DNA from: Nematostella vectensis
Taxonomy: Eukaryota > Cnidaria > Anthozoa > Actiniaria > Edwardsiidae
Length of the DNA stretch: 60,000 bases
Direction: 5' to 3'
Assembly: GCF_932526225.1 (NCBI RefSeq)
Contig: NC_064035.1
Span: forward strand, 1,096,501 to 1,156,500
The notes under the pieces are model-generated. The model ran no database searches, was not told where the DNA came from, and saw only the letters and a list, made by a program, of their open reading frames with translations. Made by a program: the position numbers and the translations under genes. Shown here one piece after another: positions 1-12,000 of this stretch. The stretch's first letter is position 1. The number at the start of each line of letters is the position of its first letter.

Positions 1-1
1 G

Positions 2-3000
2 GCTAAAGAAGGAGCAGTAGATGAGAAGAGCGACGAGTCTAAGACATCAACTGAAGCTAAGGAGTCCAAAACTGACGATGGAAACCAAGTTCTGGCGGGC
101 AAAGAGAACACTGAAGAAGGAAGTAAAAGTCTACCTGGTAGCGCAGATAAGCCCTTGGCTAAAGAAGAACTTGGAGAAATCAGTGATAAGTGTGATAATC
201 AAACAGAGAATAGTTGTGGGAGAAAGGCAGATGACTCCAGAAAAGATCATGGAGTTGATAGTAAAGACACAAGCATTACAACAGCTTTAAATGATTCCCC
301 AACCAAAGAAGGTACAATAGAGTCAGTTTCAAATCAATCACAAGCTAACCCAAACACTGAAAAGAAATCACAAGAAACTGGTCCTGACGTAAATAAAGTG
401 GAGAATAACATAAAGACTGAATCGTGTACAGCTAATGAACAGCTGAACAAGTTGTCGAACCAACAAACTCAGCAGCAACAAGTGATGCAGACACAAGCTC
501 ATGCTATGCAACCCTCCCAGCCAAACCCTCAACAACTTCAGCAGCAGCAAATCCACCCGCTGTCACAGCCAAATCCTTTCCCGACACCAACATCGGGTCC
601 ACCGCAGTCTGTGGCCAATAACCAGCAGCAAGTTATGCAGCAGCAGTTGGTTGTGCTGCAACAGAAGTTCTTCCAAATGCAGCAACAACGCCAGCTTATG
701 ATGCAGCAGTACCAACACCTTCAGCAACAGCTACAGCAAAACCAAGATCCCATGATCGGCGCCCAGCTTATAGCCCTCCAGCAGCAGGGTCAGTTCCTTC
801 AGCAGAGCCTTTTCCAAGTTTGGCAGCACATGCAGATGGTGCAGCAGCAATTACAGGTGCCAGGAAAACCAGGCATCATGGTGCCTGGCCAGCAACCGCT
901 GTTCCCGCAACCTGTGTCATCGCCTGGTCCAAATAATCAGGCTCTTCCCTGGAGTCAGGATCAGCAGGGTATGGTGAGGTCTGGTATGCCAGGTGCTCCA
1001 TTGATGCCAGGAATGATGCCGATACAGCCATTACAGCGGCCTGAAGGTGTAGCTCCATCTCCAAAACCTGTAAGTATTTGTCATAACCTAACTATTTCCA
1101 CGATCTTTATATTCTTGTATGTTTCTTTAAATATTTAATATATTGTTTACTTAGGAAAAACCACAGCGAAAGCCTCGCGCACGTGCGAAGAGTAAAGATT
1201 CTCTGACACCACAAGCCTCGCCTCTACCTGGACAGGGCCCTCCTGCTGATTGGATGAATTCCCCTCCTGCTGCCAGCAAGCCTGGGCCTAAACCAAGGGG
1301 CAAGAAGAGCAAAAAACAGTCAGACCTGGACGACCCTGAAATTCAACTCCAACAACAGCGCCTTCAGCAGCAGATACTCCAACAGATTGAGCAGCGTCAC
1401 AGGCTTATCCAGCAGCAGCAGGAGCAGCAACAGCAAGGTCCGGTAGGTCCAGCACTAGGGATGAACCAGCAGATGATGGGACCTCTTCACATGGCTAATC
1501 CAAGACCGCAGATGCAGCAGCCAACCGCTCAGCCCATGGGACCTGCAGCACCTCGGCACATGGGTCCAATTACTTCCTCTATGGCTACTTCTTCACCTAA
1601 CCAAATAAGTATTGTTTCACAGAACATGGGATCGGTATCCTCTGCACCGCAGGGAACACATCTTGGTCCTCCAATGTCTGGAACGGTCATGTCACAACCC
1701 ATGGTCTCTCATGCCAGTCAGAATTTTGGACCACAGTCACAGCCAAGTGGATTTTCGATGCCCCAGCAGATTGTCACTCAGGGACACATGGCAGCTTCTT
1801 CGTCTCCAGCCGTGCTCTCTAGCGCTTCACCCTCTCAGTTCATGTCAATGTCACATCATCAGCAGCCAGGGACCCCTGCACCACACATGTCTCAAGCACC
1901 AACTCCGCAAATTGGTGTTTCTCAAGGGGACACAGTACCAACTCAAATGGGCCCACCACCATCCCCACACCTGCCTGTTATGATGAACCAGCAGCAAGGG
2001 AGACCAAGTTTGGATGAACAGCGTCGCTCTGAACCTGGCAGTCCCTTTGTGGAACCACAAAGCCCTCGCACTCCATCTAGCACTGACCCATTCGGCCAGC
2101 GCTTTCCTACACCTGACCAGTACTTACAATTTACTCAGCAACAAGCACGCCAGAGGCAACCCATTGTGGAGTATGTAGCAGATGCAAATAATCCATTTAG
2201 TGACGACTTCCGAGTTATGCCTGTGAAGGCTAAACCAGCTAGAGCCGCATCCAAGAGAAAACGTAATACAAAAGAAAAGAACAGCAAGTTACCTCTGCCG
2301 TCCGTTCCTGAAGGCAAAATTCTGACTGATATCCCACCCTCTCTGCCATCCACAGCTTCCCAAATTGGAGAACAGGTTGTAAACACCCGGACCTCAAGTA
2401 ATGAGCCTAGCCTCCCTGAAGCTCCTGCCAAAGACAAAGCTGATAGCGTCATAGAAGACGGGGGTGTTCAAGAAAAAAAGCCAGAATGTGATTTACAAGT
2501 TCCTGATAGTTCTATTGATTCCACAGCAGCAACACAAGCCTCTAAAGACCCAACTTCGTGTGAAGAGACCACACAAGCCAAAACCAAGAAGGTTGCATGT
2601 AGTGGAGCCTTGCAGAAACTGGAATCCATGGTTGCAGATATTGCGACTGAAGAGGAGGCATGCAAAGACCAGGAGACTAGGGACGGAGATGAGTTTGATT
2701 TCGATCTGTACAATGAAGGGACTGACCAAGAAGTTGCGAATCTGTGTAGGCTAGCAGAGCTTAGGTCTCCCTTACAACAGATGGAACGAGACCATAATAT
2801 GCAGCCATCAGGATCGCAAGCCAACTCCGTCATTTCTTTGGAATGTCATGAAGAGGTTCCTTCTTTTGTGTCACCAGTGCAGGATGATCAACAGACAGGG
2901 AAAAAATCAGCCGTGAACTCACGTGAAGGTTCACCCCTTCCTACGAATTTAGAGATAGGCAATGCGTCAAAATCCGTCTCAACAGTCAAATCTGAAGAGC

Positions 3001-6000
3001 AAGAGCAAAGTGAGGCTTCCTGTGTTCAGTCTTCTAGTTCTATATGTGAAGAAAATACTTCGAAAAACAACGATGATTGTGCAAAACAAGGCACTTTGAG
3101 TGATCGGGTCCTTTCTGATGATCAAGCTGCCAAAGCTGTGTCGAAAACAAACCAAGATTCTCAGCAAATTGAGCAAGACAAGGAGATTGTATCCTCACAA
3201 GAGCCAAATGATACAGCCACCATGATTCAACAAGACCCCACTTCAATTACTCGAGAGTCTGATTCTATACCTGGAACACATGAAGCTAAAAATGAGAGTA
3301 CCGTCAAGCCCAACTCGGGAACACTCAACCATAGTGGAAACATTAGTAGTAGTTTGGACTTGGAGCAAGAAGCCAAAGCCATTATTTCCACAGCTTCATC
3401 TACAGTCCCATCTATTCAGACCGAATCAGTAATTTCTGTATCGCATGGAACCTTAGAAGAGCATCTTGCCCCAACTGGACCAAGTGTATTGTCATTCAAT
3501 CAGATAAACCCTGGCGAACCATCGTACAATTTCGCACAACGTGAACCTAACATTTCGGCACCCGTGCCTGACCATGATGCCGTCATGGTATCTGGAAATG
3601 ACCCTATGCTTGGAGGCCAGATCATCCAGGCAGAAGGCCAGGGAGCCTTGATGACCAGCAGGCTGGCACCCAAGGCAGTTGCCCCCAAACCACGAACGCC
3701 CTCTAAATCAAGGAGTAGAAAGACCTCGAAAACTGAGAACATCAAACCAGTTGTGGCCAGTGTCATGGATTTCCGTAAGGCAGAATACGAACGAAAAAAG
3801 AGGGAATTTGAAGAACAGCAAAGTAAAAAACGGATGCAACAGAAGCAGCTTCGGGAACAGAAGATTCGAGAACGTGAGGAACGGAAGAGGCAGCGTATGT
3901 TTGGCAACTCCCCGAAGACAAAAACGCGAGAGAATCAGCTGCAGAAAAGTCGTAAACTGGAGAATATTGAGGCGGAAAGTGTAGGTGATAGTGTGTCGTT
4001 ACCATTATGCGAACCCAAATTGCTTCTCACCCATGCACTTATGCATCCTTACGGTTCAGCTCCATTTAATGGTCAGTGTACCCTGAATGGAACCTTTGGT
4101 AATGCTTCGATCGAGAACACTGCAGATTACTATTCGAGGTTTCCCTCACCTGATCTCGATGTTGTGCTGTCTAAGTACGCCCAGCGAAAGCCTCTTGTAA
4201 ATGGCGATGTAACGGTTGAGGGGCAGGTTGAAGTCATGGGGCTAGAATCTAAAGTACCACTAAAATTACGGGCTATGAACATGGTCCCTTTGAAAAGCGT
4301 GCGAGAGCTGAAGACCGAACGGTTTCATTCGGCAGAGAACGGATTTTCAACAGAGCACTCTTCTGCTGCCTCTTCACCTGATACCCAGTACATAATGTCT
4401 TCCTCTCCCGAGATAGATGCTAGCAGCAAGCCCAAGAACCTTAGCTTCCCTGCACTTTCCAACCGTGAAATCTCGGAGTCTCCTGTGTTTTCTCCTCTAG
4501 CGCCTGTAAACATCAAACGTGAGCAAATCAGTGCTTTTGGCACAAACTCATGCTCTGGTTCGTCCCGAGCTGATAACCCTAATGACAGCCGGACTTGTCA
4601 GCCTTCCAGGGCAGGCCCCTCGCTCAGGCTGGACCAAGATATTGACGACTTAGATAGCATCAATGTTACGCTAACCTTGTCTCCTTCGTCTGAAATGCGG
4701 GTTTCAGAGACTGTTCATTCTGTGGCGGAGCTCATTGGCTGTTCCCCTCCAAGACCTTCGGACATAGTTATCGAACCCTCATGGAAAACGTCGGTAACAA
4801 GCCCCACATCAAACTCTATGCCTTCCAGGTCTTATTCATTTCCTGTCACGTCTCCAACTGTGTCTAAGACTCCGTATCCATACTCGCAGTTTGACGTGAC
4901 ATTGGATAAAAAAGAGAGAAAGAAACCAGATGGGCCTTATTGCCGCCATTGTGATGTTCTTATTATTGGCATTGGCGTGACAAGAGACCCGATTGACCAG
5001 GCTGATATTGAACAGAACGAACAATCAGCGCAAAAGGATTTCAGAGTACAGAGTGTCAACGTTGAAGCTGGAGATAGTCGTGACGCCTTTTGCTCAGAAG
5101 CATGCTTAAAGCAGTATTACTCGCATCTTGAGGCCACATCCTCCGGAATGAAGACAGACGATGTGAAGTCTTTGTCTGCAGCATCACTAGCAGTGAGCAT
5201 AGGTCAGTCCACAAACTCGACTAGCATGGAAGCGGTCATGGCAGTGGGTCAAGAGAATCGAGGCCAGCATGCTGCTGAGGGATTGCCCGCTTCTGCTATG
5301 CTGAAGCTTCGTCGTCCCAGCTGGAAAGAAGAAGATAGCTTAGGGGTAAGATTGATCTGATTTTATTTGTTTATCCCTCACTGATCATTGCACTCTCCAT
5401 TGGTGGCAAGAGCCTGTTAGTATTTCCTGTCATAAGAGCTCTCTTTGAACTTTCTAGGAGAAGGAAGGTAAAGTTCGTCGGGATACAAGGTGGAAGCGAT
5501 GGCAAAAATCAGACATGAAAGATAGCAAGCCCAAGCAGGAACTAAATGCCATGGAAGTCGCTGAGGTAAACGATACTTGTACCCTACCTGATGCATTATA
5601 GGAAGACAAACACAAATGTGTGTTTTTTATTTTTTTTTATTAAAGAGAACGTGTTTTTTTGCTTAGTTAATGGAAAAATATGGTGCTGTGTTTCGACCAA
5701 TGGATCTTCCTGAAGATACTCGGAAGTGTACCCTCTGCGGAGCATCGGGTGATGGCGAGTCTGAAGGCACATCACGGTACGTAAACGACTCACACGCTTG
5801 CCAGTCAATCGAAACGTACAGATGCGCAACTCAGTGTTATCTCACTATCGCAACATCTGCTCATCTGTTGTGTTTTCATGATAAGTGTGTTTCTTCGCAG
5901 ACTTCTCAATCTGGAAGTCGATGTCTGGGTTCACCTCAACTGCGCTCTCTGGTCACTTGAAGTCTACGAAACGCTAAATGGAGCTCTCATGAACGTCATG

Positions 6001-9000
6001 TTAGCAGTCAAACGTGGAATCAACACGGTAGTGCTACCATAACCTTACGCAGGAATATCCCTCATTACAGTAGATTAATCCAACATGGTTTGGAAACCGA
6101 TGGTTACTCGAGTGATGACTAATGCCCCTATTTTCACAGTAGAATACCTTCACTTCGGGAGGTTAGCCCCTCATGGACACGTAGTATAGCCCTCACTGAC
6201 CACTGCCTGTATTTCCTGTTTTCTATTGAAACAGGAATGCTGTATGTGTCATAAGATGGGTGCGACTGTGGTCTGCAACAGAGTGAACTTCTACAACAAA
6301 GTGCGATGCTCTAACACCTATCACTTTGGCTGTGCCATAAGGAATAACTGTATGTTCTTCAAGGACAAGGTACTACAAACCACAGCAGCTTTTGATGTTT
6401 TTATTTCCAAAACACTCTTTCTCAACCGACTGTGTGATTTTACAGACTATGCTCTGCCATGAGCATCGGCCCGATGGCGACCGGGAGGACCGGCTGCCCT
6501 CCTATGCAGTTTTCAGAAAGGTGTTTATTCACAGAGACGAGATCGAGCAAATAGCCAGGTATGCTAAATTCGCTTTTTTGTTTCGACAAATTGGTATAGA
6601 ATAATCTAATTGACTAAGTAAGTTTGTCAACTTGTCTTGTTCTGTAAATTTAGCATGGTTGTGTTAAGAAAACTTTCAAATAAAGTTTTTCAATCAAGTT
6701 CATACCACTTTGTGTGAGATACCCGAAACTTGAATTTGTCAGATGACTGAAAATCAAGATAATATTCTAATATACAAATATAACGTTCAAATCAATTTCT
6801 TCTCCCTTGCTCCTCTAAACATGCTCGGCATTTTTGACAGCGCCTTTTTCCCCCTTAAAGGAATTTGTATAAACATTAGCTTATTAAATGTCGCAAATTA
6901 CTGAAGTTCTTGTTGTCTTCTTTAGAATGTTGCGGCACAATCAAGAGTCTGGCGGCGATAAACTGCAGACGCTGAGAATAGGAAGTCTTGTGGTGAAGTC
7001 TCTAGGGCAACTTCTGCTACATCAGCTACAGACCTTCCACACAAGAAATGCAGTATACCCTGTAAGTACATGGTTGACGTTATACCCTGTAAGTACATGG
7101 TTGACGTTATACCCTGTGAGTACATGGATGACAGTATACCCTGTAAGTGCATGGTTGACGTTATACCCTGTAAGTACATGGTTGACGTTATACCCTGTGA
7201 GTACATGGTTGACAGTATACCCTGTAAGTACATGGATGACAGTATACCCTGTGAGTACATGAATGACAGTATACCCTGTAAGTACATGGTTGACAGTATA
7301 CCCTGTAAGTACATGGATGACAGTATACCCTGTAAGTACATGGTGGACGTTATACCCTGTAAGTACATGGTTGACGTTATACCCTGTAAGTACATGGTTG
7401 ACGTTATACCCTGTAAGTACATGGTTGACGTTATACCCTGTAAGTACATGGTTGACAGTATACCCTGTAAGTACATGGTTGACGTTATACCCTGTGAGTA
7501 CATGGATGACAGTATACCCTGTGAGTACATGGATGATAGTATACTCTGTAAGTACATGGTTGACAGTATACCCTGTGAGTACATGAATGACAGTGTACCC
7601 TGTTAGTACATGGATGACAGTATACCCTGTGAGTACATGGTTGACAGTATACCCTGTAAGTACATGGATGACAGTATACCCTGTGAGTACATGAATGACA
7701 GTATACCCTGTGAGTACATGGATGACAGTATACCCTGTGAGTCCATGGTTGATAGTATACCCTGTGAGTACATGGATGACAGTATACCCTGTGAGTCCAT
7801 GGTTGACAGTATACCCTGTGAGTACATGGATGACAGTATACCCTGTGAGTACATGGATGACAGTATACCCTCTAAGTACATGGATGACAGTATACCCTGT
7901 GAGTACATGAATGACAGTATACCCTGTAAGTACATGGATGACAGTATACCCTGTGAGTACATGAATGACAGTATACCCTGTAAGTACATGGATGACAGTA
8001 TACCCTGTGAGTACATGAATGACAGTATACCCTGTAAGTACATGAATGGCAGTGCTTTGCACCCCTCTCGTGCACATTATATTTTACTACCATTGATTGT
8101 AAAAGCCTTATTAAACGCTCAATTCATTCGCTCGCCCCATGTTACTAATGCGCCTATGTAAATACTCCTTAGCTGAAACTTGTCCAAAAGCCGTGTTTTT
8201 ACTTACTAAGCATGCTTCCAAAAACAGAGTTTTATACAGTTTACTTTTATTTTCAATGGCCATCTTTAATTTGTATCTTCTGTTTACATATAGCGCTCTT
8301 GCATTCTTCAGCTAAAGTGGTTATATATTTATTTTTTTAAATTGTTGCTAACCCCTGATAAATGATATTGTATTATTCAGGTTGGATTCAATAGCATCCG
8401 ATTCTACTGGAGCATGCGTGAAATAAACAAACGTTGCCAGTATCACTGCAAGGTGGAGGAGTGCGAAGGCATGCCCCTCTTTACACTACGCGTCAACGAG
8501 CAGGGACACGAGGACACGGTGTTCAAGGGGAAATCGCCTAGAGGTTAGTCATTTACCCTGCATTTCCATGCTTCAACAATGAAATATAGGTTCTACCGTG
8601 AACCTTCCTGCTTCATAGACGACAATTAGTTCCTATTGTATGCCTGTTTAAACTACAAGTTGGTCCCTACCCTATATTTTCCTGCTCCCTCCCTTGCAGT
8701 TTCACTGACAGTCTGATACTTACTACCCTACCCGTCCCTCATTTGCGGACAAATATCTCCATATCTCCCTACCTACTACCGTACCCTTAGCCTCACACCT
8801 CCCTGCTTCACTGGAGGAATAGCCTTCACCCGTTTTCTGTGTTTCGGTTGTTACGGTTTCAATGATCGTTGACCAAGATATCCTACGGTTTCAGACGTTT
8901 GGAAGCAAGTGCTTGAACCTATCCATAAGCTACGGAAAGAAGCCGTTCTCGTGAACCTCTGGCCCGCATACATCACAGGGGAGGTAGGTCCTGGTTTTGT

Positions 9001-12000
9001 GCTGTTTTCTTATCTGTGCATTTCAATCATTGCGTGGCTACATGGCCGCTTGGAGCATCACCAATTTGATTCATTACTACTGCCTTATACCAGTGATCTG
9101 CTTACACCAGTTTGGAGCATCACCAATTTGATTCATTACTACTGCCTTATACCAGTGATCTGCTTATACCAGCTTGGAGCATCACCAATTTGATTCATTA
9201 CTACTGCCTTATACCAATTTGATTCATTACTACTGCCTTATACCAGTGATCTGCTTATACCAGTTCTACCACTAAATACGCAGCCATCGCTCAATGTTTG
9301 CTATATTTGTTTGAAAAGAGATGTAAATTATTTGATTGTTCTTATTGATGCAAATGTGTGCCATTCTTTTCATAGGACCTTTTTGGTTTGACGGAGCAGT
9401 TCGTACTACGGATCATCGAATCGGTAAGATTTGAGTCTTTTTTTATTCACCTTATTTTGTGAATTAAGGTTAGCTTCATTGAACTACTTGGGCTGGGGCT
9501 CAGAAACACCACCATTACTAGTTGTAATTCTCAGCACTATCCACGGTATGCTGATAATTAACATTGCTATTTTGTCGGCAGATGCCTGGCGTGGATTACA
9601 TGCAGGGTTACAACATGCGCTATGGCCCCTCCAGTATCATGGAGATGCCCCTGGCAATTAACCCCACCGGGTGCGCACGCGCAGAGGCGCTCATAAAAAC
9701 GCACTTCAGAAGCACGAGGTCAGTATCTAGCATTTGTGATACGAGAAGTCTTCAAGAGGTCATACATCAGGCGCGTAGGCAGTGGTGGCACTCCCGCGGC
9801 TGCACTGCTCTTCTTGAGATCGAGGCCTTCAACGCACGAATAACGCACGAAGCATGTTTAGAGAACGGGGGAATAGGCGAATTGCACTAAGAAGCCGCAT
9901 GCCCTCCCCCCCCCCCCCCCCAGTTCGAACCAAAATGCCAAAAAACAATCTCATGAAAATATGAAAATAAAGACCTTTCCTACAAATAAACTTTCTGGCT
10001 ACTTTGTAAGTCCTGAATAAGTTGCTTTTGGTTGTTATTTTGCCGCGGAAATCCGGAACGCGTGCAAGTTTTCACCCAAAAAGTAACGAGATCTGTGATT
10101 GTGACCGTTCTATTGACTCTACGGTATACCCTCTATTTTTTCTCGCGTAACAGGAATAACCGTTTTTCGTGTTACCTCCCCAGGGCGCGCGCTTTGCGCA
10201 CTACCACAGGCGGCTCGTCTTCTTCGTCGTCTAGAGCTACCGCTGGTAGCAATGCCGCAGGCAATAGTAGTCGCGAAGCGGAGGAATCGACTTCGCTCTA
10301 CATGAAGCAGTTCGTGTACTCCAAGGCGTCCCAGTACCGCAAGCTGAAGACTGAGTGGCGACAGAACGTGTTCCTTGGGAGGTCTAACATCCAGGGGCTT
10401 GGTCTTTTCGCCAATCGTGACATGGAACCGGTAAGTGGCGCTGTTTCTCTCTGTGCGTCTGTGAAAACTTCATCTTACACTGCTGAAGCGGCCCTTGCGA
10501 GCACATGTTTCCAGAAAGATATCACTGGGCCAACCCCGTCTTTTGCTCATACAGTATTGCCTATGTAATGGGCTGTCAAGCTTAAGCCATACAATGCTGG
10601 CATTGTCTGCACGGAAAGTAGCTAAACTTCACATTAACTGGACCTCATCTTGTTTGGATTACAGCTCAACTGGCGTTTCTCCGTACCTGACCAACCGAAA
10701 CCCTATCGCAAACCCCACCCCGATCTCAACATGGCTCACTCCCTCCCTCCCCCCTCCCCCCTCCTCAATGCCTCTAACTAAATTTAAATTTAAAAAATTA
10801 AATATGAAATTTTTAAAGTGCTTATACAGTATAAACCATGTTCTGAGCGCTTCATATTTCAAATCCTATCACGTTTGGATAAACTGTGTTTTTTTCTCTG
10901 TTGTTTATTGTCTGTCACAGGGTTGTATGGTCATCGAATACATCGGTTCTATTATCCGTAACGAGGTGGCGAACAAGAAGGAGAGCATTTACGAGTCACA
11001 AAACCGAGGAATTTACATGTTTCGCATCGACTCTGACTCTGTAATTGATGCGACGATTGCCGGAGGGCCTGCGCGATATATCAACCACTCGTGCATGGTA
11101 GGCTACACTTTGTTTGTGTTCAAATATCAACCACTCGTGCATGGTAGGCTACACTTTGTTTGTGTTCAAATATTAACCACTCATGAATGGTAGGCTACAC
11201 TTCGTTTGTGTTCATATATCAACGACTCATGAATGGTAGGCTACACTTTGTTTGTGTTCAAATATCGACCACTCATGAGTGGTAGGCTACACTTTGTGTC
11301 CAAATATTAACCACTCATGAATGGTAGGCTACACTTTGTTTGGGTTCAAATATCAACCACTCATGAATGGTAGGCTACACTTTGTTTGTGTCCAAATATC
11401 AACCACTCATGAATGGTAGGCTACACTTTGTTTGGGTTCATATATCGACCACTCATGAGTGGTAGGCTACACTTTGTTTGTGTTCATATATCAACCACTC
11501 ATGAGTGGTAGGCTACACTTTGTTTGTGTTCATATATCAACCATTCATTAATGGTAGGCTACACTTCGTTTGTGTTCATATATCAACGACTCATGAATGG
11601 TAGGCTACACTTTGTTTGTGTTCAAATATCAACCATTCATGAATGGTAGGCTACACTTCGTTTGTGTTCGTATATCAACCATTCATGAATGGTAGGCTAC
11701 GCTTTGTTTGTGTTCATATTATTAAGGGGGTGGGTTATACGGGCCAGTGCAGCTATTTGTCTTATGCATGCAGTATGTAGAGAATTAATAGAGAAACGAT
11801 TTCTATATTTAAAAGGCATTTTTACCAGTTTAGAATAGCTCTCAAACGTTGAAATTTCCCTCCTTAGGTCAATTTTTTTTTCTTTTTCTCTTTTTTATCT
11901 CGGGTTCACGATGGAGAGCATTTTCCCATAAATCTTTTTGTTCACCCACTTAGATATTACTATTAAAGATGGATGAGTGCCTTTGGAAGTGCCCATGGCG

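Noticed and set aside
7022-8161. Several long open frames on both strands (up to about 350 codons) at 7.0-8.2 kb
   Set aside because: They are produced by the 27-bp repeat, whose length is a multiple of three; the frames have only repeat periodicity and lie in an intron.
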